A stretch of DNA of 64,000 bases, taken from positions 24,997,053 to 25,061,052 of the forward strand of contig JAQFVV010012394.1 of assembly GCA_028023455.1 (NCBI GenBank), given 5' to 3'. Shown here one piece after another: positions 21,786 through 33,735 of the stretch. A program made the position numbers and the translations under genes. The stretch is from Epiperipatus broadwayi. Lineage: Eukaryota > Onychophora > Udeonychophora > Euonychophora > Peripatidae. The notes below the pieces were generated by a model that was not told the origin of the DNA, ran no database searches, and saw only the letters and a list, made by a program, of their open reading frames with translations. Within the stretch, counting starts at the first letter, position 1, and the number at the start of each line of letters is the position of its first letter.

Positions 21786-22134
21786 TATGTGCAAAAATTA
21801 AGATTGGCTTATAATCTGTAAATTTTAGTATCAGCAATGTGTCTTAATGATACATATATCAATGGTATTATTATATATTAATTTAAATGAAATTTATTTT
21901 CACCTTTATTATTTGATGCATGGATTCAGGAATTAACCTTTATGGTTCATGAATAATGAATTTAATGTGAAAGTGTAATCCTAAATTCAATAACCACCAA
22001 ACACCACTACTTCAGTTTCCATCTTATTGCTATCACTGATTAGGCCAAGAATGCTTAAAGAAAAGAATAGCACTATTTATAATGTTATTGTATATTAACC
22101 TAGTAAATATATGCTGGATTATTTCTATCACCTA
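21786..22134. other. A+T-rich spacer, nothing recognised
   Basis: No gene or repeat identified. Confidence 0.45.
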
Positions 22135-22370
22135 ATATTTATTGTTAAATATCTTTAGAAAAATTCAAACTTTACTTAAACTTTTCAGATACATTCAAAT
22201 GTTAGTAATAGCACACAGTTTAATCACAATGTTCTGAATGGTATTATTCTCTTCTCTCTTTCAGGTATTTCTGGACTGATCAAAGATAGTAGTAGTATGA
22301 AATTGAATGTAGACTTTTAGGTTTGTGAATATGGATTTTAAGGTGACCCTCTAATCAGCTATGGTATTCA
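22135..22370 (-). repeat. tRNA-like composite repeat B, copy 5
   Basis: Minus-strand copy: body CAGATACATTCAAATGTTAG, GAATGGTATTATTCTC, then a degraded tRNA-like head near 22,310-22,370. Head-to-head with the next copy, repeating the arrangement at 1.2-1.6 kb. Confidence 0.6.
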
Positions 22371-22494
22371 ATTAAAGGCAACAGTCAGTAGAAATTTTAG
22401 ATTCTTATTTATGAGAGTTCTCTTGGTATCTTCACTTTTGGATGACCCTCATAGATAAGTTTATACAATTCCTACTCATTGTTATTCTTAAGAA

Positions 22495-22800
22495 AAGAGC
22501 CTACTTAGTTAGAACATCATCACCTTAAATTCAATGTTCATGAATCAGGTTTGATTCCTTTTCTAGTATTGTCATTAATTTGACCAACAATGGCTAAAGA
22601 AGAAAGGAAAATAATACCAATCAAAATGTTGTGTTATATACTAACCTATGTCTCTTACTACAGTTAAATGCCTTTTAAAAGTTTAAATAAAGTTTGAATT
22701 TCTTTAATTAATAGTTCAAATAGATGACAGAAATAATGCAATGTAAAACTGCAAGTAAAATGCCATCATTATAAACATTCAGAGAAAAGTTAACTTTTAT
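22495..22800 (+). repeat. tRNA-like composite repeat B, copy 6
   Basis: CCTACTTAGTTAGAACATCA (A-box side), AATCAGGTTTGATTCC (B-box side), GGAAAATAATACCAATCAAA, TACAGTTAAATGCC, then terminal AGATGACAGAAATAATGCAA and ATTCAGAGAAAAG, the degenerate outer inverted repeat. Confidence 0.65.
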
Positions 22801-23811
22801 CTAACGTATGACAAAAATAATAGAAATTATCAGATAATAAAAAAACTCATATGAGATTAAAAAATAGTGGGCAAGAAAGGGGTAGATATAAATAGAGTAG
22901 AACAATATTTAGAATTTTGAAGTCTACCAGTAGATATCCGATTGCCAGTCTACAATTAATCAGTCAGATGGGTATTTATTGGCATTTGGAATCATCACTG
23001 AGTGCAGTGGCAATTGCCATTTAGACAGAAATGTTCTGAGTTTGAATCTCTGATGATATGCTAAATTAAAATCTAGTTTGATTTCTGAAATTAAGTGTTT
23101 GTTAAGAATTTTAAAAAACAGCTCACATTTTTTTACTTTTTATAGAGTTTTCTGTGACATGTCCATTATGAATATATGATTAATGAGTTTTTGTATCTAG
23201 AAGGATATACTGTTTAAATACTATCTATGATAATTTTAATCTTAATCAAATATTTAAAAATTTCAAAAGCCATGTCTCATTTAGTTTTTCTTTCTATAGT
23301 GTTTTCTGTAATATGTCCACTATGCATATATTATTGAGAAGCTGTCCAGTCTAGGATATTCTGGTCAAATATGGTGACTTTACCCTTAATTTTTTTTAAT
23401 AGTTCTTAAAATTGCTTTATAATAAATCACAACCACTATCCACTTCTACTGAAGTTCTTTGATCTCATTCTATCTTGGTTCTTCTATTTTCCATCCTTCT
23501 ACTTCAGCAATTGATATTATACAGACAAATGAACAATTCCAGTCTGTTTGTCCATTTGCCTGCTAACTATAGGTTTTTATATTGGCTATTATTATTGTTC
23601 TAAATCAATCAAGATTACATTGTAATTAGTAATTTCTATGTTAATAAGCAAAGTAATAGATAATTAATACTTTATCATTTAACGATTTATACTTATTTTA
23701 GACATAGTTAATTCCTTAATTAAGAAATTAGAATTAACCTAAACATAATTAGTTGTTTTTTTTTCCTCACTCAGAAAGAAAAATAACTTTTGTTTTTATA
23801 TATGTAACACA
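22801..23811. other. A+T-rich spacer, nothing recognised
   Basis: A possible very weak SINE relic lies at about 22,990-23,080 (GTGCAGTGGCAATTGCC, TTTGAATCTCTGATG). No coding sequence. Confidence 0.35.
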
Positions 23812-23915
23812 TACTATTAAGGGAAATGGTAAACAGCCAATAATAACAGCCTTACAAGCAGTTGTCCCGGGTTAGCAGGTTGGCTTCCCGGCCGATGCTA
23901 TAACACATGAAAAAA
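23812..23915 (+). repeat. tRNA-like relic with adjacent poly(A)
   Basis: CCTTACAAGCAGTTG resembles an anticodon arm, and CCCGGGTTAGCAGG...TTCCCGGCCGATGC a T-arm plus acceptor 3' half with an insertion. No matching 5' acceptor half is visible. Poly(A) follows about 10 bases later, which suggests a retroposed tRNA or SINE head. Confidence 0.35.
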
Positions 23916-24564
23916 AAATCTTTATCTTAACGCCATCCATCAAGAGATTTTTTGTTACCGCGCACACAATAAATATTATTCCTATGTTGTTTGATCCTTG
24001 AATTTTGGAACTAGTCTCTTTGGATTCAACACCCCCCGCTGTTATTTGAATTCAAATACGTATATATTAATACAAATTTTACTAATATCAATACATTCAC
24101 AACTAATAAATGTTGTAAACTTATTATTTGAAATTATCTTTTATGAAAATAGTCGTAGCGGAAGTCCTTTTTATATTTTATACCATAGTTCTTTCATAAA
24201 CATTATTTTTATTTGTTTAAGGGATTTCTAGTGACGCAAATGCTAATAGAGTGTGATTATATCGCACTACAGTTAGCTATGTATCCTATTTATATGTTCT
24301 CACAAAAGAAATCGTTTTTGACAACTGAGTTTGTATATATATTTTTAAAAGTTGGAATAATAATTTAAAAATTTTAACATTGTTAGTTTTTTTTAAAACG
24401 TTAGTTAATCCAAAAGAAATGATAATCAACTTGATATATTTATTAAAGTTTCAAATAACATATAAAAAAATAGACGGTTTTATTTTTTAATGTTGATTTG
24501 TTATTGATATTTTAAATTTATATAATTCATATATATTAACAAATTGATCTTACCATCATCTGTT
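23916..24564. other. A+T-rich spacer, nothing recognised
   Basis: The frame 23,998-24,231 has no motif. Confidence 0.4.
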
Positions 24565-25060
24565 TCATGATATGTGTCAAAGCAGGCGATTGGCTGGTCT
24601 TTTTAAAAGATGGAGTTTTTGGATATTAAATAACGATTTATTTAAATGATTTATACAATTTTATACAATGATGATTACATGAATAACAAGCAATGTCCAT
24701 AGCTAAATGAGAAGTGGATATATACATGAATGTTGGATCAACGCTTCAGTAGTATTCTAGATTGGCCCATACTTTGTCCCAGTTGAACAATTATGTATGC
24801 CTCATTGAGCATTGAAGGGCACATCCAAATTTATATTGAGTATAGGTTTAAAGTCAAGATGCGAAGCAGAGGCTAAGTGGGCTGGGAGAACACTGACAAG
24901 GTCATTGATTCACTCCCAATCCATCAGTCCGAGCCCAAGCACACCGAGATCTGTCTGTCACTTTCTTATAAGTTAAGCCATTCAGTTCGTGATTAAATTT
25001 GTTAACTTTTATTGTTGAGGTAGATGGTGTGATCAATCCACTAATTGGTAGTCTTTAGAT
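24565..25060. other. Unassigned block of moderate G+C
   Basis: Distinct from flanks (for example GTCAAAGCAGGCGATTGG, CGAGCCCAAGCACACCGAG). On the minus strand it has a TATAAA-like word and AATAAATCG near the low-coordinate end. LTR-like, but I found no matched ends or target duplication. Confidence 0.3.
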
Positions 25061-25166
25061 AGTATGGTAGAGTTCCCATATATATGACTAAGCTCATTTT
25101 GGTATTGCATTGATGAGGCGAGACTCATATTTGAAATTTGCAAGTATATTCTAAATATATTTTAAC

Positions 25167-25229
25167 TGAAACACACAGACTTATATATACCTGTGTCTAA
25201 AACACACAGGCTTATATATACCTGTGTCT
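25167..25229. repeat. Two-copy palindromic tandem repeat
   Basis: Unit AACACACAGGCTTATATA plus TACCTGTGTCTA occurs twice. Each unit is itself a near palindrome (ACACAGG/CCTGTGT). Confidence 0.8.
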
Positions 25230-25399
25230 ATATATATATAGGGTATATGAGCACAGACTTTCACAAGACCCACCACTCTTCTATCTCAAAACTGAGAGAA
25301 ATAGGTTACTAATAATCTAAACATCACTCATTCAAGAAATTTTATAACATAATCATAAAATGTTGTTTTGATTTATTGTTTTAATTATTGCTGATAAAA

Positions 25400-25490
25400 A
25401 TTTGAGCTGATATAAGGACAGTGGATCACGGTTATGGTATATCACTTCTGGTGCTCAAACTTTTGAACTTCTGAGCAATATTTTGGTAAA
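25400..25490 (+). repeat. SINE family A tail fragment
   Basis: ATCACTTCTGGTGCTCAAAC, TTTTGAACTTCTGAGCAATA, the family's 3' region. The head is degraded. Confidence 0.45.
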
Positions 25491-26284
25491 AAAAGTGAAG
25501 GTGTTTGTATTAACATTTGCATATAACATGTGCATATAATGTGACCAGGCACTTAAATTTTTTTAGCTAGAATACAAAAAAAAAAAAGTGGATATGCATT
25601 GGGTAGTCATTTATGGACAGTAAATGGGGCTGTTCAAATTGAAATGGGATAATCTTCTTTTTTAATGAGGGAAATTAAAGAAAAATTAATGTTTTAAAGG
25701 TTTCAATGTATGAATGAAAATAGATTAGATAAAAATATTTATTTTATGAAAAAGACAATAAACTCATGGTACAAGAAATGTTTTACAAATGTAAATTTAA
25801 GATAAATAATTTATTTCAGTTGAGTTATATAAGAACAAGATAAATATATAGAGAATATTTTATAAGTACATAATTATGAAACATAGAGGAGGAGGTATAT
25901 GTAAGTTGGTTAGAGAAAAAGAATTATAGTTGTAGAAAGGAAATATGACTAAAAAATAATTTGGAGTTATATCAGAATAAATATTATATAAAATGTGAAG
26001 GGATGTATAAGAACCCTAAAGTGTTATTTCATACAGACATTAGAGAAAGAACACAAAAAATGAATGAGGATTTGGATTGTAGATGTAGTTTATGGTGATA
26101 TGGCAGCAAGAGTCAGGATGTTGAAAGAGAATCAGGATAAATTAGACAGAGAGTGAAAGAAATGTAAAAGTAAAAAGAGTAAATAGGTAGATTTTTTTAA
26201 AAAATTTAGATCTCTTTAATGAAATTGGGAAAATATGAGGATAGGATAGTGGAATTATCAAAGTAGCTTTTATTAAAATGGAAT
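25491..26284. other. A+T-rich, purine-rich spacer
   Basis: No open frame or repeat family. Many GAAA/AGA-rich runs. Confidence 0.45.
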
Positions 26285-26289
26285 AGAAG
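26285..26289. repeat. Target site duplication AGAAG, left
   Basis: Five bases directly before the solo LTR. An identical AGAAG follows it at 26,927-26,931. Confidence 0.8.
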
Positions 26290-26926
26290 TGTTATATCTC
26301 ACCTTTTTCTCAAAAGTGGACTATTCCTTTGTATCTGATTGGATTAGGTATTGTTTGTTGCTGACCAATAGGCTGATGATGTACAGGTATTCACACAGCC
26401 AATGGTTAATTCAGGCCAATCAGCAATGATGCTAGATGAATCCGAATATTTTCAGTGAGCGCAGGGATCTGGCCATAAATAGTCAGCCTTTTGGGAGAAA
26501 AGTAAGAGAACATTGGTCTAACCTACAAAGATGAAAGGTGTTCTCCAAGAGAATGTCTGTCTAACTTACAAAGACGGTACGCATTCTCCAAGAGAAGCCT
26601 TGCTAACCTGAACAGCACAATAGCAATACACTATTTGTCCACACAGCTAGGTAAGTCCACAGAAGGACGGTCACTGCTAAGACTACTGTTGACTTGAAGC
26701 AAGCTGTATTTTACAGCTGGAAGTCATTTTCACTACCCGTGAGGCAAGCTATCGGGTGTATCTGAAAGCAATAGAACCACAAGACTCAGATCCAAGAGTT
26801 GACATTATAACTATATTATTATGTATTGTATATATTTGTAAATATAATAAATATTATATTAATTGTAATACTAGTGTTAGTATTATTTTCTGTAGATTGG
26901 GTCTGTAATTCAGACCAATTACAACA
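26290..26926 (+). mobile_element. Solo LTR, 637 bp
   Basis: Starts TGTTATATCTCACC and ends CCAATTACAACA, giving the TG...CA ends and short terminal inversion (TGTT/AACA) of LTRs. The flanking 5-bp AGAAG duplication is perfect. Promoter-like content includes several CCAAT-type words (GACCAATAGG, AGCCAATGG, GGCCAATCAG) and a TATA-like CCATAAATAG near 26,473-26,482; AATAAA-type signal near 26,844. An internal 40-base tandem repeat (CTAACCTACAAAGATG... and CTAACTTACAAAGACG...) lies at about 26,518-26,605. Clearly higher in G+C than its flanks. A 5-bp duplication is typical of Gypsy and many other LTR retrotransposons. No internal region remains, as expected after recombination between LTRs. Confidence 0.85.
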
Positions 26927-26931
26927 AGAAG
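26927..26931. repeat. Target site duplication AGAAG, right
   Basis: Right copy of the 5-bp duplication around the solo LTR. Confidence 0.8.
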
Positions 26932-27549
26932 ATAAAAAAGAAATGACTAAAACTAAAGAAAGAATTGGATAGTAAATGAGTTTATTGGGGCATACAAGCA
27001 TTTTTAAGAGAATGAATGTAATTTGACTAACAGAATTTTTGGACATATTATTTATATACAGAAACATCTGTCTTGATTTAAAAATAAGCCACATGATTCC
27101 ACATCACATCAACTGTTTGGGTAAAAGCAAATTATATTAACAGACATTATTAGTTCAAAAAAGATGAGATAAATAAAGCAATGAAAATCAGTATCTTATT
27201 GGATAATGTAAATATCACAGTAAATACGATGTTATCAAACACTCATAAACAAGTATTAGTCATTCCAACTCCAAAATAAAACAACAACAAAAACCTATTC
27301 TAGAGTTTTGTGAGATCTTTACAAATCAATTTGTAAACCACCAGTATGTCCACACATGCAATATTGTTGTGTTTAATATTTTACGATTATGTCTTGTCTT
27401 TCAACAGCTTCCAAACAAACTTTTCCTTTCAGAAGATTTTAACAAATATACTTTCCAGTAAAAATAGTGCTGCATTTTTTAAGGAATGTTTTTGGTTTAA
27501 TCCATATAAAAACTATGTTCAAGTTTATCATAAAATATCCTTTTACAGT
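26932..27549. other. A+T-rich spacer, nothing recognised
   Basis: No gene or family repeat. Confidence 0.45.
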
Positions 27550-27720
27550 GTAATGATATTAAACATTGTAAAAGACTTAGAAAAAGATCACATGTAATGG
27601 ATAGATGAAATGAAGTTTGCTAGTGTGATGTGGATAAGAGATTAGAAATCGGAGATATTGGATTAAATTTAGAGAAATCGTCATAGTGGACCGATAATAA
27701 TTGAAAATGATTATGATAAT
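27550..27720 (+). pseudogene. RTE-type LINE 3' fragment
   Basis: TTGTAAAAGACTTAGAAAAA, GATGAAATGAAGTTTGCTAG, GTGTGATGTGGATAAGAGAT, and ATTTAGAGAAATCGTC correspond in order to the C-terminal tail (DCKRP.KR, MDEI, VMW.R, ELGE). Confidence 0.6.
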
Positions 27721-28844
27721 AGTACTACTGAAAAGATAAGTAAGAAATTCAAATATTTTGAACCTATTACTGAAAAAATAAAAATATGTACGTAAATATG
27801 GTAGCAATGTAAATTTGTACAATATTATTTATATGTTGTATTATTATTTTAATCACAATAAATACCTTATTTTAAAACAGAGATGATATAAACATTAAAT
27901 ATTTCAACAAATTTTATTAAGCACTTTAAATTTCGAAAGATGTTCTGCCTGTGTACTTTTGTCTTTTTATAATCTTTGAATGTTTCTTATTCCTATACAA
28001 ATACTCTTTTCAACGGTGTGTTGACTTTAATTTTAAAACTCCACTTTTTAATTTTACGTATATATATATTTTTAAAAAGGCCAAAATTCTTCGAATGTGT
28101 GTTTTTGATTTTAATTTTTATAGAAACCTCTCCTACATATGTGTCATTATTTACAAATCATCTTATTAAGTTTAACATACTGAATATTAGAATAATAACT
28201 CCGAATATACATTTTTGTTCTTATTTTGTACATTTAATGAAGTTGTGTTTAAGAATAAATTTTAAATAATTTTCTCAGTGTTTTGAATCTTGTTCCATAT
28301 GGCTAGTTTTTAATGTTTTACTAATTCAATCTAACAGCTTTATATCAATTTGTAAAAGAAATTTTAAAAGTTTAACAAGATTTTAAAATAAGTTTTCGAG
28401 TCGCTTGAGGCATTTAAGAAAGTTATTGTAAGATTATACTGTGTAATCTGAAGACTGGTTGAGACAGATCTTATCGGGTAATCATTTTCATTGATGATAT
28501 TTCCCTTTCTGAATTCAATTGAAAAATAAAACTACTGCCCAGTTGAGTCTGTTTGTCAAATTTACAGCATTTCATTTGGATAGAATTATGACTGGAAAAA
28601 AAAAAAAAAAACAGCGAAATTAATTTTCTTTTTTTTTATACTTTATTTCTCTTTGATGTTTGTATTTTAGAAAGAGAAAAAAGTCATATTACAAAAGATA
28701 TCTAAGCTTAAATTAGTAATAAAATATTAAAATTAATGAATGTAAAAGTTAGAATTTTATGACTTTAGAAGCTATTTAGGGAGGAAAAATCCGTATGATA
28801 AATAAATAAAAACCTTGTATTTTAGCGATTAGTCTTTCCAGGAA
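27721..28844. other. A+T-rich spacer, nothing recognised
   Basis: Overlapping frames at 27,951-28,269 are low-complexity and lack motifs. Confidence 0.45.
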
Positions 28845-28990
28845 AGATGCCCCCCTTGTTTGGTGCAGTGATAAAGTGGTAGACTCTGGAGTTTAAACTC
28901 CACAGATCACATCCAATTCTGTCTCTTCCAATGTTCGAACTTCTTATGAAACTTCCGAGCAATAAAGTTATCCAATTATTTTAATTAAAT
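28845..28990 (+). repeat. tRNA-Lys-like SINE (family A), good copy
   Basis: Head TTGTTTGGTGCAGTGATAAA, GTGGTAGACTCTGGAG, middle GATCACATCCAATTCTGTC, tail GTTCGAACTTCTTATGAAAC, GAGCAATAAAGTTATCCAAT. About 145 bases. Confidence 0.75.
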
Positions 28991-29247
28991 CGTAGTTATT
29001 CACAAAATGAATCCCACCAAACCATATGAATCCCACCAAACCATATTATTATACTTTTTTAGTTCAGAAATTACTACTACTATACTTTTTTAGACAACCT
29101 AGCAAGCCATCTTTTAGTGATCGGTAAATTGATATCTAGAAGATAAAGAATCCATAAATATTCGTAATATTATATATAAGAACACCCAAAAAAAGATGGT
29201 AATAGGATCTAGTGTTCACCATTGATTGAGGATGTAAATAATAAGAG

Positions 29248-29600
29248 TATAATCATCATTTTTTACCAATATCAGCATTACTGTATGAGGCTTTTTTCAA
29301 ATTTAATACATTTTTCTAATCCTAAATTGCTCTTTTCCACATTACTCTACAAACTTTCTTACTTCATTCAGCCAATTCATATGTGATCTACCTTGGGATC
29401 TTTTACAATGTGTTGGGATCCTGTGTAAAACTTTATCTGTCCCAATTATTATCACCTCTTATAACAATATGTCCAGCTCAGCTTCAGTCCAGTTTTTAAA
29501 GTCTTTCACTGATATAAGGACACTTGTTTGGTCTCTCATCTAACTATTTCACTTTTGGTCCTGTCTTGTTATTCCCAACATACATTTCTTTGTATTACCT
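29248..29600 (-). pseudogene. RTE-type LINE 3' end
   Basis: Minus-strand tail: CTCTTTTCCACATTACTCTA, TTACTTCATTCAGCCAATTC, GTCCAGCTCAGCTTCAGTCC, and CACTTGTTTGGTCTCTCATC line up with the 15.3-kb and 21.1-kb copies. Broken in all frames. Confidence 0.7.
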
Positions 29601-30274
29601 ATAGTTATTTTATATTTCAAAAAAATCTGAAGAAAGCTGGTCCAATAATTGCATTCTAATTTTTTGTTTATCCTTTTAACACTTAACTACTATGGTACAT
29701 CAGTTATCCAACTTTTATTTTTCTTCAAACTTCCACATTAATATCCTAGTACTAATCAATATCTTTTCTTAATAGTATTATGGTCATTGTTATTCTAATT
29801 TGGTTTCACTGATCACACTATTTTTTAAACTAAATGCCATTACTTTGTTATTTATATGTGGATAAGCTTGACATTTAGCATGCTTTCAAACTCTGTAGAA
29901 ACTCTTTTCTTCTTGTATATGTTAAAAAAGTATTTACTTAACAATTCTTTCCTTCATATAAAGTTCAACCTCTTCAAAGTAATGTTAGAAAATTTTAATT
30001 TTTTTCCACTTTTTTTAAGACTCATTTTTTTAAAATCATTTTGAGAATTGGTTTCAACAATACTATATATATATGACAAGGAATCACCTGACTTGTTTTA
30101 AATCTTCTTAACATGAAAAAGCTTACACACACCTACCCGATACTGTTTTACTTGAAATAAGTTTCAATTTTAATCAAAATTCATATAGGAATGGCATTAA
30201 TTAATCTCCAATGCAGAATGTTTTAATATAAAATATCAGCTAATACAGAAGCTGATAGAAAAATTTTCTCAGTG
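29601..30274. other. A+T-rich spacer, nothing recognised
   Basis: The frame 29,856-30,044 is without motif. Confidence 0.45.
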
Positions 30275-30625
30275 AAGTTCAAGGTAGTGGTGGGAATGAC
30301 TGATTCTAGAACTCAAGGTAGATAGAACCATGACTCATGTCTGTCACTTCTGGTGCTTAAAGTTCTTCATTATAAACTTCTAAACAATAAAGCATCCAAT
30401 AGGGTGACAGATTCTAGAATTCATGGTCCATGACTCATGACCTCTACTCAAACTGTTTATGAAATCTCAAGGAACAAATGATTTAATTCTTTATATACTG
30501 TATATGGTTTAAGACAGTGATAGAGTGGTAACTCTAGAACTGAAGATCTGCATATTATGGCCTGGTTATACCATTTCGAATGGTCTAACTTCTTATGAAC
30601 TTTCTAAAAACAAATCATTTAATTT
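30275..30625 (+). repeat. Three tandem SINE family A copies
   Basis: Three plus-strand copies in a row, near 30,275-30,402, 30,402-30,493 (head-truncated) and 30,505-30,622. Each ends in variants of CTTCTTATGAAC and AACAAA.CATTTAATT. Confidence 0.65.
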
Positions 30626-30838
30626 TTTTTTATTATGGAAAAATCAATTTGTTGTTTAATGAGCTGCCTCTGACATCAATTTTTTTAACATATCCACATT
30701 TTCTCGCTGACCCTCACTTTAACAGTTATTGTTTTATGAAATCAAAGAAAAAATGAAAGTTTTAAAGATAAAAAAATTATTAAAAAAAATAAAATTGAAT
30801 TAATTGTAGCACATTATCATTTGTCTTGAAGGGAATTC

Positions 30839-31078
30839 TATAAGGCTATAATCTTAGTACATGCACCTTGTATGCTTAAATTTTACTACAAGAGAGACCT
30901 CTACAAATCTTAACGCAAGATTCAACTTTATAAAGATAAAGATTAGAAAAATAGGTTGAAGATAAGAGTGTGGCTGCTCTTATCTTTATAAAGTTGAATC
31001 TTGCATTAATCTTTAGAGGACTTTCTTGTAGTAAAATTTAAGCACATAAGGCACATGTACTAAGGTTATAGACTTATA
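30839..31078. repeat. 240-bp inverted repeat (foldback MITE candidate)
   Basis: About 100-base arms of roughly 88% identity by eye around a loop of about 40 bases. Left TATAAGGCTATAATCTTAGT, CTTAAATTTTACTACAAGAG, GCAAGATTCAACTTTATAAA; right is the complement ending GGTTATAGACTTATA. The loop holds a smaller hairpin (GATAAGAG/CTCTTATC). No coding capacity. Confidence 0.8.
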
Positions 31079-32540
31079 TAAGTATTACATGCTGACAATG
31101 CACTTAATAAGAATTAATACTTGAAGAGAATTGTAAAATGGCTTCTTCTTAGATGAAAAGTTTCTATGCATAGACTGTACAACTAGAGACTTAGTGAAAT
31201 TAAATATTTCTTCTCTTTGTATATTCTACTTTATGTCCACCTACTTCTTCACACTATTTTTTTTTTTTTCAGTCTAGAATTCACATTTTTCCAACACTGA
31301 TACATCTCCCCTCCCCCTTTCTATTCTATTTTAATAAACATCTTTTTATTTGGTTTTATTAAATATCTTCTTCATTTCTGTTCTTGTTACAAAGCTATAA
31401 ACCATAAAAAATATCTAATTGTTACTATTCCATTCATCTTTACATTTCTTCTACTCACCTTACAATTCTTAAATATTTAATGTTTTGCACCCTTCCTTAC
31501 ATCTTTACATAAATTATATTTACAATCCATGTTCTTTTCTCTTCTTCTTTCACAAAAAGCTCCATCTAGTGCCATTAACATGTTTTATATGTTATATATT
31601 TACCCAAAACAGTAAATAAAACAACCTCTAGAGGGAGCCTGGGATTCCAGTTTTTGCTGTTTCAGGCTCCCTGTTCTATTCACCAAAGTCATAGTCCATT
31701 GTTGGATTCATAAACAAAAAGTTTACCAAAATGTAAGTGAATGTCTATTTATTGTTTTTTCATCTTTAGAAGAAATTTTGAAACAGTTTTCATTCAATGA
31801 TAATTGAAATTATCCATCGTTCCATTTTATGCAAATGGATGCCATTAGAAAGAGACAAAAGCTAGCTTAAATAATTCTTGGAATCATTAAAATATTATAA
31901 ACCTTTTAAAAATAATTTTAAATGAAACCAAATATTTCTAAAAAGAATAGACACTAGAAATCCTAATTTTATTAATAGAATAAACAGGAAATTCATTTGC
32001 ACATCAAATCTCATAGAAAACATGGAATATAATATGTTAGCAATGATGGTTTTAAGAATTTTATCTTTGCATCAGATTTTAGCAGTGTTAAACAAGTTTC
32101 AATTATTAATTCGATCTCAATTTTGGAAGTGAACATTATAGAAAATAACATAAGCTATCGCCCTGCTCAAAATCAGATTTCTCCTATGATCAGGACAGGA
32201 AGTCATCACTCCCCTTCCGGTGGATTGCCCCCCCCTTCCTAAAAAAAATCAATCAATAAAAAATTTTCAAATCAACACAGAACTACAATGAAGTGATTCC
32301 TGAGCTAAAAAATAATGATCTAAAGACAAAAATGAGTACAAATGATGTTTTAGACTTAAACAGAAACTTTGAAGCTACAAATTAATCATACTTTTCAAGC
32401 AATAATTATTGAGAATTTTCCAAAGTTTAACAACAAACTTTCAGATTATACTTGTATCATTCATTACTAACCAAAACCTAAAATTCAATCAAAAAAAGCA
32501 GAATCCAACTAGTATCAACAAAGGAAAATCATTGTGAACC
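31079..32540. other. Spacer; one short GC-rich hairpin
   Basis: Mostly A+T-rich with pyrimidine-rich DNA at 31,200-31,550. At about 31,636-31,672 a perfect 10-bp stem AGGGAGCCTG/CAGGCTCCCT closes a loop of about 18 bases. Nothing else recognised. Confidence 0.45.
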
Positions 32541-33735
32541 CTGAAGGACTTTGGTTGGTGGGTTTAGCAGCATTTTCAGACACAGGAGTCTGATGATGAT
32601 CAAGGGCAGATGTTCAGCTCCATTGACCTCAGTGTGCAAGATGATATGGACATATTATTTATTCCCATGGTGTGCATGTAAATCCAGCTTGATTTCAAGA
32701 CTACATGAATTAAATGTTGTATTGGTGGGTGTGAGTTTGCACTCCTTTTCCTCAATTGTGGTGAGTGGTCATAAAGGGCTTGGTTCATTTGGAGGGATGG
32801 TCGGTGATCATTGTCTAGCCCAGGAAAACCTGCTGGGAGGGTGAAAATCACTACCTTCACATGGACCTTGCCACAAAGGGCTACTGTACCCCTTGATGGA
32901 TTATTTGATAGGTCAGTGTTCATTTGCACTCACTATCATTAGGTTTCATTTGTTAGTTTTAAATTTAGTGCATTTGTAAAGTGGTTGGTCTATTTTTAGC
33001 CACCATCAATTTTTTTGTAACATGGATGGTGTTCTGTTTTGTGGGCATGGGTCTGCACTCCCCCCTTTTCTTCAGGGGTGGCTGGTTGTAGACATTAGGT
33101 ATCTGGTTTATGGTGTGGGCTGTTAACAATTTTGCCACTGCCCAGAACACCTGCTGGGGGGCTACACGGTCAAAGTTGGTGCTATTCCTGCTCTGGTTGG
33201 CTGCTGTGTCTCTGATAGGCTGGTTTTGGGCAGTGTCGATCTGGTTCTTTACTTATTACTTCTTAGTTTTTACCCAAGTTGGCTTTCCAATTCTGGGCAG
33301 GTAGACCGATTGTGGTCCCTGCTCATTTGGACTGCTAATTGGGAGGCAGAGGTATTCAGAATTGTCTTGACATGGCTCGGCTATGGTTTGAGAGTATTGC
33401 TTGGTGAACTTGGGCCTTGGACCTCGCTGCCTGTTGTGGTGGTTGGCACAATGCTGGACTTCACCTATTCAGCTGAAGCATTTGAGTCTTCACTTCGGGG
33501 CCCCAGGGGTGAGACCATTGGGTGATGGTTAACTTCTCGATGGCCGGGCCATGTGGATCCACATACAGATACACATTAATCACATTACAGCAATGTTTAT
33601 GGATGTAATTATTTTTGAACATATGTACATTTTACCTTGTTACATTGAATCATTGTGTAATCCTCAATGGGTAAGTGTACCCAAAATTTTTGTAGTCTTT
33701 TATTAATAAAGGTTACTTTGAGAAAAAAACAACAA
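32541..33735 (+). other. Unassigned GC-richer block with poly(A)-type 3' end
   Basis: About 1.2 kb clearly richer in G+C than its surroundings. It ends TATTAATAAAGGTTACTTTG and an A-rich AACAACAACAAC tail, which looks like the 3' end of a retroposed transcript on the plus strand. An internal repeat is visible: GGTGGGTGTGAGTTTGCACT (32,723) and GTGGGCATGGGTCTGCACT (33,039), each followed later by ACCTGCTGGGAGGG or ACCTGCTGGGGGGC. Open frames on both strands (up to 109 codons) are uninterrupted only by composition and match no family I know. Candidate: 5' or 3' UTR of an unrecognised LINE, or a processed non-coding RNA copy. Confidence 0.4.

Noticed and set aside
32600-32929. 109-codon minus-strand open frame in the GC-richer block, as a protein gene
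   Set aside because: No recognisable domain, overlaps a plus-strand frame, and can be explained by composition.
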